This document shows positions 25,800 to 35,072 of a stretch of 64,000 nucleotides of DNA, in pieces. Position 1 is the first letter of the stretch, and every line of letters begins with the position of its first letter. The stretch lies in the NCBI GenBank assembly GCA_030149285.1, contig JASBRU010000004.1, positions 248,001 through 312,000 on the forward strand. Direction: 5' to 3'. This stretch comes from Flavobacteriales bacterium. GTDB lineage: Bacteria; Bacteroidota; Bacteroidia; Flavobacteriales; JASBRU01. Both the position numbers and the translations under genes were made by a program. Under the pieces are notes generated by a model. That model saw nothing but the letters and a program-made list of their open reading frames with translations, was not told the DNA's origin and searched no databases.

Positions 25800-26557
25800 T
25801 AATCAGGGGCACCGTATTCTTTCAGCTCTAGCTTTTCGCCGTCAAATACTGCGTAGGTAAAGTACTGTATCCAATCACCAAGATTTACGTACTGGCTGTT
25901 TTCGCCAATTTTCATATCAATAGGTAAGTGGCGGTGTCCAAATACGAAGTAATCGTAGTGTTCTTTTTCCAATACCTCTTTGCAATAGATGGCCAGCCAT
26001 TCTTTGTCTTCGCCTAAAAACTTTGCATCATTACTTCCGGTAGCAATTCGGCTTCTGCCCGACCAAAAATTGGCAAGACTAATCCCAAAATTGGGGTGTA
26101 AACGAGCAAATAGCCATTGGCATACTTTGTTGGCAAATACTTTTTTAATGAATTTGTAGCCATAGTCGCCGGGGCCTAAGCCATCGCCATGCCCAATGTA
26201 AAACTTCTTGCCGTTGTATTCTCTGGTAATGGGTTCTCTGTAAAGAGTAACCCCAATCTCTTTGGGGAGGTAATCAAAAATCCACATATCGTGGTTTCCG
26301 GTAAAAATTGTAACAGGAATACCGGAGTCGGTAATTTCAGCTATCTTACCTAATAGTCTTACAAAACCTCTAGGGACAGCGGTTTTGTATTCAAACCAAA
26401 AATCGAAAATATCACCTACCAAATATATTTCGGCAGCATCTTTTTTAGCCTCGTCTAACCACTTAATCAGGTGTTTCTCACGAACCAAACTCTTCTCGTA
26501 AGAAGGAACACCAAAGTGCATATCGGAAACAAAATATATTTTCTCACCTTTTTGCAT
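25790..26557 (-). CDS. UDP-2,3-diacylglucosamine diphosphatase, LpxH-like metallophosphoesterase
   Basis: A 255-residue calcineurin-like phosphoesterase. The five metal motifs are present: D-x-H in VSDMHFG, GDxFDFW in LVGDIFDFWFEY, GNHD in FTGNHDMW, GHGDGLG, and the GHRH in FVFGHRHLP. LpxH-type enzymes remove UMP from UDP-diacylglucosamine in lipid A synthesis. I chose the ATG at 26557; an earlier ATG at 26599 lies inside the sodA terminator and adds a non-conserved stretch. The gene follows sodA on the same strand and may be on its own promoter. Confidence 0.88.
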   Translation of the reverse strand: MQKGEKIYFVSDMHFGVPSYEKSLVREKHLIKWLDEAKKDAAEIYLVGDIFDFWFEYKTAVPRGFVRLLGKIAEITDSGIPVTIFTGNHDMWIFDYLPKEIGVTLYREPITREYNGKKFYIGHGDGLGPGDYGYKFIKKVFANKVCQWLFARLHPNFGISLANFWSGRSRIATGSNDAKFLGEDKEWLAIYCKEVLEKEHYDYFVFGHRHLPIDMKIGENSQYVNLGDWIQYFTYAVFDGEKLELKEYGAPDYQK

Positions 26558-26588
26558 GCGCCAAAAATAGCCTTTTTTGAGCAATAAA

Positions 26589-26611
26589 AAGAGCGGCACT
26601 TGGCCGCTCTT
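26589..26611 (-). terminator. Intrinsic terminator after sodA
   Basis: Stem AAGAGCGGC / GCCGCTCTT around a short loop, followed on the minus strand by a T tract (complement of the A run at 26586-26590). It lies 25 bases downstream of the sodA stop and separates it from lpxH. Confidence 0.8.
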
Positions 26612-26635
26612 AAAATAGTAAGGGTATGCTTACTC

Positions 26636-27241
26636 TTACTTTGCTTCGTTATATCTACGTGTAACCTCGTCCCAGTTAATTACATTAAAGAAAGCATTAA
26701 TGTAGTCAGGTCTGCGGTTTTGGTAGTTTAGGTAGTATGCATGTTCCCATACATCTAATCCTAAAATTGGAGTCCCGCTGCATTCAGCAATATCCATTAA
26801 AGGGTTGTCTTGGTTTGGAGTAGAGCATACAGAAAGTTTTCCGCCGTCTACACATAACCATGCCCAACCAGAACCAAAACGAGTAGCTGCCGCTTTAGAA
26901 AACTCATCTTTAAATGCATCAAAAGAACCAAACGTACTGTTGATAGCATCTGCAATTTCTCCTGTAGGGTTGCCACCACCATTTGGCGACATTACGCTCC
27001 AAAATAAGCTGTGGTTGTAAAAACCACCACCATTGTTGCGTACCGCACCTGAGTGAGCAGAAATGTTTGCTAAAATATCTTCGATAGATTTTCCTGCAAG
27101 GTCAGTACCTTCAATTGCAGCGTTTAAGTTGTTTGTGTAACCTGCATGGTGCTTGCTATGGTGTATTTCCATTGTGCGAGCATCAATATGTGGTTCTAAA
27201 GCATCGTAAGCATACGGTAAATTCGGTAATTCGAAAGCCAT
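26636..27241 (-). CDS. sodA: Fe/Mn superoxide dismutase
   Basis: A 201-residue dismutase. Metal ligands H27 (MEIHHSKHH), H77 (FYNHSLFW), D163 and H167 (DVWEHAYY) are all present. The second-sphere Gln at residue ~144 (PNQDNPL) is placed as in manganese or cambialistic forms, but metal choice cannot be fixed from sequence. It converts superoxide to hydrogen peroxide in the cytoplasm and has no signal peptide. It is monocistronic, with a terminator after it and a TAGATTTG-type box about 45 bases upstream. Confidence 0.95.
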   Translation of the reverse strand: MAFELPNLPYAYDALEPHIDARTMEIHHSKHHAGYTNNLNAAIEGTDLAGKSIEDILANISAHSGAVRNNGGGFYNHSLFWSVMSPNGGGNPTGEIADAINSTFGSFDAFKDEFSKAAATRFGSGWAWLCVDGGKLSVCSTPNQDNPLMDIAECSGTPILGLDVWEHAYYLNYQNRRPDYINAFFNVINWDEVTRRYNEAK

Positions 27242-27284
27242 GTTTTTCTTATTTAGGGTTTATCAAATCGTTTTATTATACCAA

Positions 27285-27292
27285 CAAATCTA
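27285..27292 (-). promoter_or_regulatory. -7 box candidate upstream of sodA
   Basis: CAAATCTA on the plus strand reads TAGATTTG on the minus strand, matching TAnnTTTG, 43 bases before the sodA ATG. No well-spaced -33 element was found. Confidence 0.45.
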
Positions 27293-27364
27293 GGGCATTA
27301 ATGTTTAATTTGAAAACAAGCCGGATAGTAATAATCTATACGGGTATTGGTTTTACTGATGAGC

Positions 27365-27976
27365 TTATTTTTTTACAAAAAGTAGTTGCAGGTAATTTTT
27401 GAATTGCAATAGCTGTTTAGATGTAATATCAGCAGCATTTAATGCTTTTGAAACCACAAACCCTCCTTCAAAAACCACTATAAATTGATCTGCCAATGCT
27501 TTCTTATCAACTTGTAAAGCTGCTTTGTATTCTTTCAATACAGCTTCTATCATTTGCTCAAATGTTTTTCGCCATTGCAAAAGCACATCTGCAATAAAAT
27601 CTTTTATGTCATCACTAAAATGGTTGGGCTCATGATTATAGGACGCATATAAACAACCTGGGTAAGGATTTTCCAACTGTTGCATCATATCTATAAACTC
27701 TTGTACAAATTGCAGCAGTCTCTCTAGTGGGTCTTCAATAGATTCTGTTTTTTCCAAAACCCTGTTCATTTCTGCAATATCTACTCGGGCATATTCTTCT
27801 ATTAGTGCTTTTGCTAGATCATCTTTTGTTTTAAAATGATAAAAGAATGCTCCTTTTGTAATCCCTGTTCGGTCCAAAATCCTGTCAATGGTTGTTCCTG
27901 CAAAGCCATTCTCTTGCACTAAGGTTTTAGATTGTGCCAGTATATTGTCTCTTGTTGGTTTTCCGTCTCTTCCCAT
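27365..27976 (-). CDS. TetR/AcrR family transcriptional regulator
   Basis: A 203-residue repressor with an N-terminal TetR helix-turn-helix (residues ~8-52, with ENGFAGTTIDRILDRTGITKGAFFYHFKTKDDLAKAL) and a helical ligand-binding C-terminal domain. It is divergent from the fatty acid hydroxylase gene, with a 110-base shared upstream region that holds two near-identical operator-like repeats bracketing a -7 box. Autoregulation together with control of the hydroxylase is the natural reading. The inducer is probably a lipid-like or hydrophobic molecule, as an inference from the partner gene. Confidence 0.9.
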   Translation of the reverse strand: MGRDGKPTRDNILAQSKTLVQENGFAGTTIDRILDRTGITKGAFFYHFKTKDDLAKALIEEYARVDIAEMNRVLEKTESIEDPLERLLQFVQEFIDMMQQLENPYPGCLYASYNHEPNHFSDDIKDFIADVLLQWRKTFEQMIEAVLKEYKAALQVDKKALADQFIVVFEGGFVVSKALNAADITSKQLLQFKNYLQLLFVKK

Positions 27977-28006
27977 ACAGTAAAAGTATAAAAAAATTTA
28001 AACAAA

Positions 28007-28020
28007 CCAGTTGGTATAAA
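28007..28020 (+). promoter_or_regulatory. TetR operator candidate, copy 1
   Basis: CCAGTTGGTATAAA is repeated 40 bases downstream with two changes. It contains the palindromic centre ACCAGTTGGT and precedes the -7 box of the divergent hydroxylase gene. Confidence 0.55.
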
Positions 28021-28032
28021 TAAAAAAGAAAT

Positions 28033-28040
28033 TATATTTG
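28033..28040 (+). promoter_or_regulatory. -7 promoter box of the fatty acid hydroxylase gene
   Basis: TATATTTG, a perfect TAnnTTTG, with a TTG 19 bases upstream at 28011-28013. It lies between the two operator-like repeats. Confidence 0.65.
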
Positions 28041-28046
28041 CACCAT

Positions 28047-28060
28047 CTAGTCGGTATAAA
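28047..28060 (+). promoter_or_regulatory. TetR operator candidate, copy 2
   Basis: CTAGTCGGTATAAA matches the repeat at 28007-28020 in 12 of 14 bases at an exact 40-base spacing, placing the promoter -7 box between the two. Confidence 0.55.
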
Positions 28061-28086
28061 AATAAAAACCCAAACAAAACAAAAAG

Positions 28087-28860
28087 ATGAAAGAAGTAAT
28101 AATGGGGCTTCCAAGCCCTGCCGAACTAATTTTTAACCCAATTTCATACATTGTTTTTGCCATGTATGGAGGGCTGATGATATGGGAATGGTTGTTTCCG
28201 GCAAGGCAGTTGCCTGAGATAAAACACTGGAAGTTAAGAGGCATTGTGTCGTTTACAGTCTTCTTTTTCCTATCCTCTTATTTACCATTATTATGGGATG
28301 GATATTTAGCAGAATTTCAGGTTTTTGATTTAACATTCTTAGGTACTGTTGGGGGTGCTTTTGTAGGCTTGCTTATTTATCAATTTGCCTTTTATGCATG
28401 GCATAGAAATATGCATAAAAGCAATAAGCTATGGAGGGTTTTCCATCAAATGCATCATAGCGCAGAACGTATGGATACATTTAGTGCTTTTTATTTAAGC
28501 CCTATGGATATGATAGCCTTTACATTATTAGGAAGTTTTTGTTTGGTTGTTATAGGAGGTTTTACACCTGCAGCAAGCACTTTATTTCTTTTAATAAGTA
28601 CTTTTCTGGCAATTTTCCAGCATAGCAACATCAAAACCCCACAATGGTTGGGTTATATTATTCAAAGACCAGAAGCACATACCGTGCATCATGCAAGAGG
28701 CATCCATGCTCACAACTATTGCGACCTGCCTTTTATAGATATGATTTTCAGAACCTTTAAAAATCCGGCTACTTATGAAAACGAAACCGGTTTTTATGAT
28801 GGCGCTTCTGCAAGAGTGGTAGAGATGATAATATTTAAAGATGTTTCTGAAGAAAAATAG
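28087..28860 (+). CDS. Fatty acid hydroxylase / sterol desaturase superfamily protein
   Basis: A 257-residue integral membrane di-iron enzyme. The histidine boxes are in place: HRNMH (around 103-107), HQMHHS (~119-124) and HTVHHARGIHAHNYCDL (~199-215). The family hydroxylates or desaturates lipids using oxygen. It is shorter than, and clearly distinct from, the two AGMO-like genes at 47532 and 48881. It is divergent from a TetR gene and probably under its control. The ATG at 28087 could also begin at 28102; the first is preferred because it is nearer the promoter. Confidence 0.85.
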   Translation: MKEVIMGLPSPAELIFNPISYIVFAMYGGLMIWEWLFPARQLPEIKHWKLRGIVSFTVFFFLSSYLPLLWDGYLAEFQVFDLTFLGTVGGAFVGLLIYQFAFYAWHRNMHKSNKLWRVFHQMHHSAERMDTFSAFYLSPMDMIAFTLLGSFCLVVIGGFTPAASTLFLLISTFLAIFQHSNIKTPQWLGYIIQRPEAHTVHHARGIHAHNYCDLPFIDMIFRTFKNPATYENETGFYDGASARVVEMIIFKDVSEEK

Positions 28861-28946
28861 CTTCATAAACCCTTGAAAAGAAATGACAGTTATGCTTAAA
28901 GGAAACCAAATCAATCAGTATATTGGTTTCCTTTATTGCATGCTTC

Positions 28947-31900
28947 ATGAATAAACCTTTTGTCATTTATAATGCCTCTGCCGGATCGGGCAAGACCTTT
29001 ACACTTGTAAAGGAGTACCTCAAGATTTGCTTGCGTACTTCTAACCCCAATCGGTATAAAAATATTTTGGCAATTACCTTTACCAATAAGGCAGCTGCCG
29101 AAATGAAGGAGCGTGTATTGCTTACACTCAAGGTATTTGCATCAGGTGAATTAGAAGGAACAGGTAAAGCTCTTTTTGAGCAGATTGTTGAAGAGACAGG
29201 CTTATCGCCCGAAGAAGTAGAAAAGCGATCGCAAAATATATTGGAGGACTTACTCCATAACTACTCTGCTTTTTCTATTAGTACCATTGATAAATTTACC
29301 CATCGCATTATTCGCACTTTTGCTTTGGACTTAGAGCTTCCTGCCAATTTTGAGGTGGAGTTGGACAGAGATAGACTTTTATCCGAATCGGTAGATTTAT
29401 TGATTAGCAAAGCGGGCTCTGATGATGAGTTGACCCAAGCTTTATTGGAGTTCACGGAGAGTAAAACGGATGACGAAAAGAGTTGGCATATAGAGCGAGA
29501 TATAGCGCAGATAGGAGCTGAATTGATGAATGAAGGAAGCAGGGAAGCTTTGAAATTACTCAAAGACTTTTCTTTAGAAGACTTTTTTGTCATCCGAGCG
29601 AATCTGCAAAAGCAACAAAAGCAGACAGAGAAAAAAATTAAAGAAATAGGTGCTCAAGCCTTAGATTTGATAAATGAGCAAGGTATCGACCCTAAGTCTT
29701 TTTACTATGCAGATTTACCCAACTTTTTTAAGAAGCTACAGAATAACAAACTAAATGACATTTCTACAGGGACTCGTTTGGCAAAGAATATGAATGAAGG
29801 AATATTGTATTCTAACAAAGCCAATGAGATTGATGCCATCAAAATAGACGGCATACAAAACGAGCTTGTAGCCGCGTATGAAGAAGGTTTGACTTTCCTA
29901 GAGGGAGAAAAGCCGCGTTACATCATCAATGATTTAATCCTGAAAAACTTTTATGCCTTAGCCGTTTTGCATGAGGTAGAGAAGCAAATGGATGAGGTAA
30001 AAACGCGGAATAACTTGATGCATATCTCTGAGTTCAACCAAAAAATTGCGGATGTAATTAGCGAGCAACCCGTGCCTTTTATATACGAACGTTTAGGCGA
30101 GCGATATCACCATTATTTTATTGATGAGTTTCAAGACACTTCAGTTTTGCAATGGAAAAACCTGATGCCTTTGGTTGAAAACTCGGTTTCTAGAGAAGGT
30201 GGAAGTACCATGTTGGTGGGCGATGGTAAGCAAGCAATTTACCGTTGGCGTGGCGGAGAGGTAGAGCAGTTTTTGGGCTTATCGGAAAATGAGGACAGCA
30301 GCAATAAGGTAAAAGTAGGCGATTCTATTCTCACCAAATTTGAGCGACAAGTAGAAACCTTAGATACCAACTGGCGTAGCTTCTCGGAGATTATTGAATT
30401 TAATAATTCCTTTTTTCAGTCGGCAGCAACACGGCTACACAACCCTGCTTACCAGCAACTGTTTGAGAAAGCAACACAAAATATCAACCACAACAAAGGG
30501 GGCTATGTGCATATTGAGTACATAGAATATACCGATGATTTTGAGGAACAGAATTGCAAAAAAACCTTGGATACAATCCGAGAGTTAAGGCAAGACGGCT
30601 TTACCTATGCAGATATTGCTATCCTGACTAGGAAAAACCAACACGGTACTTTATTGGCCAATTACCTAATGGATAATCAGGTGCCGGTTATTTCTACCGA
30701 ATCACTACTCTTATCAAGCTCTAATGAGGTACAGTTTTTAATCTCTTTATTGAGAGTAATTGCCTTTAATGAAGATTACCAAAGCCGACTTTCGGTACTG
30801 GAATATATCATCCAAAATTCGGGGCTTGATTTTAGCGATGAGGAGAAACACAATTTACTTTCTTCTTTAGCAAAGACCACGATAGTAGGCTTTTTTAAAG
30901 GCTTAAACGAGCAAGGCTTTGCCATAGATTATTACAAACTGAATACCCTACCCTTATATGAATTAACCGAAGAAATTGGCAGAAGCTTTAAACTACTAGA
31001 AAAGGCAGATGCCTATGTTCAGTTTTTTATGGATGCTGTTTTTGAGTATGCTCAAAAAAGCAAAGGGGGTCTAAGAGACTTTATTGAATGGTGGGATGAG
31101 AAATCAGAAAAGCTATCCATCAACATGCCGGATGATATGGATGCTGTGCGCATTATGACCATCCATAAATCGAAAGGGTTGGAGTTTCCGGTGGTGTTAT
31201 TTCCTTTTGCCAATTGGGAAGCACAAGGGGAGAATAACCCTAGATTATGGATAGAACTAGATGAATCGTACGGACTGCCAACCGCTTTAATCTCTCCAAA
31301 TAAAAGTCTAGAAGAAACCGAGCCGAAATACCAAAAAGTATATCAAGATTATAAAGCCAAAGTACAGTTAGATAACCTGAACTTGCTATATGTAACCTTT
31401 ACCAGACCGGAACAAAGGTTGTATGTATTTACCAGTCCAACAGGCAGGTCTAGAAACCTATCGGAATACATTACGGGCTACTTAAAAGACAAAGATATTT
31501 TTGAAAAAGACAAGCAAGTATACACTTTTGGTGAACCCCAACCCAACAAGCCTGACCACCACCAAAAGCCCGAGACCATACTCTTTGAAGAAACCATTTC
31601 TGAAGACTGGCGAGACCGCATTTTTGTGAGTAAGTCTGCACCACTTATTTGGGAGGTAGACGACGTAAGCAATGCCACCGAATGGGGTAACTTGGTACAC
31701 ACGGCTATGTCCAGAATAAGAGTAGTATCAGATTTGCCCGATGCCATAGAAAGCATGTATTTAGAGGGCTTGATGGATGCTGAGAACAAAGTAAAGATTG
31801 AAAGTTTGGTAAAAAGATTACTCTCGATGCCAGAGATACAACCTTATTTTGAGGAAGGCTTGGAAGTAAAATTAGAATCAGATTTATTACTAACCAATGG

Positions 31901-32099
31901 CGATAGCTTGCGACCGGATAGGGTGGTGATTCATAACCCAATCCACGCTACCATATTAGATTATAAAACTGGTGGGGCAGATGCTTCGCATACCCAACAG
32001 CTAGATGAATATGCACATGTATTAGAGCAAACCGGCTTTGAAAAAGTAAACAAGGTATTGGTATACTTGGGCAAAGAACAATTCATTAAGCGTTGGTAA
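28947..32099 (+). CDS. AddA-like ATP-dependent helicase/nuclease
   Basis: 1050 residues from the ATG at 28947 (an upstream ATG at 28923 adds eight residues). UvrD/RecB-type helicase motifs: Walker A ASAGSGKTF near residue 10-18, ITFTNKAAAEM (Ia), FIDEFQDTS (II), GDGKQAIYRWRGG (III), LDTNWRS (IV), IMTIHKSKGLEFPVV (V) and LLYVTFTRPEQRLYV (VI). A C-terminal PD-(D/E)XK nuclease ends with ATILDYKTGG. With its AddB partner it processes double-strand breaks. That partner, at 44571-47375 on the other strand, is 12.5 kb away instead of adjacent. Confidence 0.92.
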   Translation: MNKPFVIYNASAGSGKTFTLVKEYLKICLRTSNPNRYKNILAITFTNKAAAEMKERVLLTLKVFASGELEGTGKALFEQIVEETGLSPEEVEKRSQNILEDLLHNYSAFSISTIDKFTHRIIRTFALDLELPANFEVELDRDRLLSESVDLLISKAGSDDELTQALLEFTESKTDDEKSWHIERDIAQIGAELMNEGSREALKLLKDFSLEDFFVIRANLQKQQKQTEKKIKEIGAQALDLINEQGIDPKSFYYADLPNFFKKLQNNKLNDISTGTRLAKNMNEGILYSNKANEIDAIKIDGIQNELVAAYEEGLTFLEGEKPRYIINDLILKNFYALAVLHEVEKQMDEVKTRNNLMHISEFNQKIADVISEQPVPFIYERLGERYHHYFIDEFQDTSVLQWKNLMPLVENSVSREGGSTMLVGDGKQAIYRWRGGEVEQFLGLSENEDSSNKVKVGDSILTKFERQVETLDTNWRSFSEIIEFNNSFFQSAATRLHNPAYQQLFEKATQNINHNKGGYVHIEYIEYTDDFEEQNCKKTLDTIRELRQDGFTYADIAILTRKNQHGTLLANYLMDNQVPVISTESLLLSSSNEVQFLISLLRVIAFNEDYQSRLSVLEYIIQNSGLDFSDEEKHNLLSSLAKTTIVGFFKGLNEQGFAIDYYKLNTLPLYELTEEIGRSFKLLEKADAYVQFFMDAVFEYAQKSKGGLRDFIEWWDEKSEKLSINMPDDMDAVRIMTIHKSKGLEFPVVLFPFANWEAQGENNPRLWIELDESYGLPTALISPNKSLEETEPKYQKVYQDYKAKVQLDNLNLLYVTFTRPEQRLYVFTSPTGRSRNLSEYITGYLKDKDIFEKDKQVYTFGEPQPNKPDHHQKPETILFEETISEDWRDRIFVSKSAPLIWEVDDVSNATEWGNLVHTAMSRIRVVSDLPDAIESMYLEGLMDAENKVKIESLVKRLLSMPEIQPYFEEGLEVKLESDLLLTNGDSLRPDRVVIHNPIHATILDYKTGGADASHTQQLDEYAHVLEQTGFEKVNKVLVYLGKEQFIKRW

Positions 32100-32104
32100 A
32101 ACTA

Positions 32105-32112
32105 TATATTTG
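32105..32112 (+). promoter_or_regulatory. -7 box candidate upstream of kbl
   Basis: TATATTTG lies 5 bases after the AddA-like stop and 23 bases before the kbl ATG. It matches the TAnnTTTG consensus; the -33 element is unclear. Confidence 0.5.
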
Positions 32113-32134
32113 CTTTTTATAAAAAACACAAGAT

Positions 32135-33331
32135 ATGTACGGCAACATCAAACAACATTTACAAGAAGAGTTACAAGCCATAGATGAGGCAGGATTATAT
32201 AAAAGAGAGCGTATTATTACTACGCCTCAAGGAGCAGAAATAGAAGTATTGACAGGTGAAACTGTATTGAACTTTTGTGCCAACAACTACTTAGGCTTAT
32301 CTAGCCACCCAAAAGTAATTGAGGCTGCAAAAGATGCGCTAGATACTCATGGTTATGGAATGTCTTCGGTACGTTTTATTTGTGGTACGCAAGACATTCA
32401 TAAAGAACTGGAGCAAAAAATTGCTGAGTTCTCGGGAACAGAAGATACTATACTTTACGCAGCGGCTTTTGATGCTAATGGCGGTGTGTTTGAACCATTA
32501 TTAGGAGAAGGGGATGCTATTATTTCAGACTCTTTAAACCACGCTTCTATTATAGATGGTGTGCGTTTGTGCAAGGCGGCAAGATACCGTTATGCTAACA
32601 ATGATATGGCAGACTTAGAAGAGCAGTTAAAGAAAGCCAACCAAGCAGGCCACAGACATAAAATTATTGTAACGGATGGTGTATTCTCTATGGATGGCGT
32701 AGTAGCTAAACTTGATGAAATATGCGACTTAGCCGATAAGTATGATGCGATGGTAATGGTGGATGATTGTCACTCATCTGGTTTTATGGGTAAAACCGGT
32801 AGAGGTACTGCAGAGCATTGCGGTGTAATGGGCAGAGTAGACATTATTACCGGAACCTTAGGCAAGGCCTTAGGTGGCGCTATGGGTGGATATACAACCG
32901 GTAAAAAAGAAATCATTGATATGTTGCGCCAACGTTCTCGTCCGTACTTATTTTCTAACTCATTAACGCCTGCTATTGTTGGAGCTTCTATTCAGGTATT
33001 TGATTTATTGAGCGAGACTACAGAGTTGAGAGATCAACTAATGTGGAACACAGACTACTTTAAAAAAGGAATTACCGAAGCAGGCTTCGATATTAAAAAA
33101 GGAGATTCGCCTATTGTACCTGTAATGTTGTACGATGCCAAGCTATCTCAGCAAATGGCGGATAGATTATTAGAAGAAGGTATTTATGTAATTGGGTTCT
33201 TTTACCCGGTTGTACCAAAAGGACAAGCGCGTATTCGCGTGCAGCTTTCGGCAGCTCATACCAAAGAACATTTAGATAAAGCCATAGCCGCCTTCACCAA
33301 GGTTGGAAAAGAATTAGGAGTGATATCCTAA
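32135..33331 (+). CDS. kbl: Glycine C-acetyltransferase (2-amino-3-ketobutyrate CoA ligase)
   Basis: A 398-residue PLP enzyme of the alpha-oxoamine synthase family. The PLP lysine is K244 in [36 protein letters not shown] and [12 protein letters not shown] are the family hallmarks. Kbl joins 2-amino-3-ketobutyrate to glycine and acetyl-CoA in threonine degradation; 8-amino-7-oxononanoate synthase is the main alternative but fits less well. No threonine dehydrogenase neighbour is seen. It has its own -7 box and a strong terminator. Confidence 0.93.
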   Translation: MYGNIKQHLQEELQAIDEAGLYKRERIITTPQGAEIEVLTGETVLNFCANNYLGLSSHPKVIEAAKDALDTHGYGMSSVRFICGTQDIHKELEQKIAEFSGTEDTILYAAAFDANGGVFEPLLGEGDAIISDSLNHASIIDGVRLCKAARYRYANNDMADLEEQLKKANQAGHRHKIIVTDGVFSMDGVVAKLDEICDLADKYDAMVMVDDCHSSGFMGKTGRGTAEHCGVMGRVDIITGTLGKALGGAMGGYTTGKKEIIDMLRQRSRPYLFSNSLTPAIVGASIQVFDLLSETTELRDQLMWNTDYFKKGITEAGFDIKKGDSPIVPVMLYDAKLSQQMADRLLEEGIYVIGFFYPVVPKGQARIRVQLSAAHTKEHLDKAIAAFTKVGKELGVIS

Positions 33332-33333
33332 AC

Positions 33334-33364
33334 AAAAAAGCCCGCTCAATGAGCGGGCTTTTTT
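33334..33364 (+). terminator. Intrinsic terminator after kbl
   Basis: A-run, stem AAGCCCGCTC / GAGCGGGCTT with loop AAT, and T6, beginning 2 bases after the stop. Bidirectional in form. Confidence 0.9.
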
Positions 33365-33429
33365 ATGCTTTATGGAAAAGCTATAAAAAAGGAATCTTAT
33401 ATTTAGAGAATCATTATAACAAAAACAAC

Positions 33430-34479
33430 ATGAAAAAAATTATCGCAATAACTTTTGCATTCCTACTTACACTTAACTTAAATGCACAAACCAATAGTGC
33501 TTATGACCTAATAGAAGAAGGGATTGAATTATTTGATAGAGGTGATTTTGAGGGAGCCCTTGAAAAGTATGATGAGGCTTTAGAGATTGAAGAGAATAAT
33601 TTGGGAGCAATGTCTGAAAAGGCAAATACTTTAGTTGCTCTAGGAAGGTATAAAGAAGCAGTAAAACTCTGTAAGTTTTTGATAAAAGAGTCTCCTGATA
33701 AGAGATTTGATTTGAGGCTAGATTATACTACATATGGAACAGCCTTGGATTTAATGGGGAAAGGGAAAAAGGCGGTAAAGATTTATAATAAAGGAATTAA
33801 GAAGTTCCCTGGGTACTACTTGCTTCACTATAATAAAGCAATAGCTTTATCGGGACTCAATAAATATGAAGATGCAATTGAAGCTTTTCAGGCATCTGTA
33901 AAAGTAAACCCAATTCATGCAAGCTCTCATAATGGTATTGCTAGAGTATCTTATTCTGTAGATAAAATCCCTTCTATACTTGCATTAGGTTGTTTTTTAG
34001 TGATTGAGCCAACAGGACAAAGGGCAGAGCAAAACCTTGAACTATTAGAAATGCTATTATCATCCGGAATTAAGAGAAATGATGATGGGAGCACCACAAT
34101 TTTTTTGAACACCGATAATATCTCTGATAAAAAAAGGGAAAATGATTTTTCTATGGTAGAAATGATTTTAAATATGTCTGCTGCGCTTGATGTAGATGAA
34201 TCAAACAAAGAGAAAACAAAACAACAGTTGTTTACTGAAAAATTTGAAACATTGTTTTCCATGATAGAAGAACAAGTAGAAACCAATTACGGATTTTATT
34301 GGGAGTTTTACGGACCGTATTATTCAGAGCTACATGCTAAGGAATATACAGAGGTTTTCTCATATATTATAGCTTCTTCATCGGGAGATAAAGAAGTAAC
34401 AGATTGGTTAGAAGCAAATGGTGATAAAGTAGATGAATTTAATTCGTGGTCATCTACTTATAATTGGAATATGGACTAA
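33430..34479 (+). CDS. Secreted tetratricopeptide-repeat protein
   Basis: 349 residues from the ATG at 33430, giving a signal peptide ending in LNAQ; an ATG at 33349 inside the terminator region is rejected. TPR-type helices fill residues ~25-185 (ELFDRGDFEGALEKYDEALE; ALDLMGKGKKAVKIYNKG; ALSGLNKYEDAIEAFQAS). The C-terminal ~160 residues are helical and unknown. It probably acts in the periplasm as a protein-binding scaffold, but no partner is suggested by neighbours. It is flanked by two near-identical terminators. Confidence 0.78.
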   Translation: MKKIIAITFAFLLTLNLNAQTNSAYDLIEEGIELFDRGDFEGALEKYDEALEIEENNLGAMSEKANTLVALGRYKEAVKLCKFLIKESPDKRFDLRLDYTTYGTALDLMGKGKKAVKIYNKGIKKFPGYYLLHYNKAIALSGLNKYEDAIEAFQASVKVNPIHASSHNGIARVSYSVDKIPSILALGCFLVIEPTGQRAEQNLELLEMLLSSGIKRNDDGSTTIFLNTDNISDKKRENDFSMVEMILNMSAALDVDESNKEKTKQQLFTEKFETLFSMIEEQVETNYGFYWEFYGPYYSELHAKEYTEVFSYIIASSSGDKEVTDWLEANGDKVDEFNSWSSTYNWNMD

Positions 34480-34480
34480 C

Positions 34481-34512
34481 AAAAAAGCCCGCTCATTGAG
34501 CGGGCTTTTTTA
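34481..34512. terminator. Bidirectional terminator between TPR gene and bacilliredoxin gene
   Basis: A6, stem AAGCCCGCTC / GAGCGGGCTT with loop ATT, T6. It begins one base after the TPR stop and serves both the plus gene and, with its A-run, the minus gene ending at 34530. Confidence 0.9.
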
Positions 34513-34529
34513 ATTATTCAAATGGTAGA

Positions 34530-34943
34530 TTAACAAAATTCGTCAAAAGCCATTTTTAAGTTTTCGGCAATTAGTTCGGCTGGGCGCCCTTCAATGTGAT
34601 GACGCTCTATCATGTGCACTAACTCTCCATTTTTGAATAAAGCCATTGCTGGCGAAGAAGGAGGAAATGGCAACATGTAAGCACGTGCCTTTTCTACCGC
34701 TTCTTTATCATTACCTGCAAAAACTGTAATTAGGTTATCAGGCTTTTTATCATAGCTGGCAGCCATTGTTGCAGCAGGGCGAGCATTACGTGCCGCACAT
34801 CCACAAACAGAGTTTACCATTACAAGGGTAGTACCTTCTTTACTACCTAATATTTGATCTACTTCTTCTGCCGTGCGTGTTTCTTTAAAGCCTGCATTTA
34901 CAAGCTCTTCGCGCATTGGGGCAACCATATCTTCAGGATACAT
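34530..34943 (-). CDS. Bacilliredoxin (BrxA/BrxB, YphP/YqiW family)
   Basis: 137 residues from the ATG at 34943 (MYPEDMVAPMREEL is the family start; the ATG at 34991 adds 16 unrelated residues). The thioredoxin-like fold carries the Cys-Gly-Cys motif in NSVCGCAARN, which attacks mixed disulfides with low-molecular-weight thiols. In bacilli these are bacillithiol; whether this organism makes bacillithiol is not shown here. A TAATTTTG-type promoter box is seen at 34989-34996 on the minus strand. Confidence 0.9.
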   Translation of the reverse strand: MYPEDMVAPMREELVNAGFKETRTAEEVDQILGSKEGTTLVMVNSVCGCAARNARPAATMAASYDKKPDNLITVFAGNDKEAVEKARAYMLPFPPSSPAMALFKNGELVHMIERHHIEGRPAELIAENLKMAFDEFC

Positions 34944-34988
34944 ATATCGTGTGTTTTTTGTGTTATTGTAATACGAGTTTACAGAGTA

Positions 34989-34996
34989 CAAAATTA
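34989..34996 (-). promoter_or_regulatory. -7 box candidate upstream of bacilliredoxin
   Basis: CAAAATTA reads TAATTTTG on the minus strand, matching TAnnTTTG, 45 bases before the chosen start. Confidence 0.45.
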
Positions 34997-35072
34997 CGAA
35001 TAAAATTGTTCATGCACCCATCCAATAGTTTAGCCAACTATAGGGGTATTTAAAAAGATAAGAGAATTGTGA

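Noticed and set aside
26558-26599. Longer LpxH-like start at 26599
   Set aside because: It would begin inside the sodA terminator and add residues not found before the first phosphoesterase motif.
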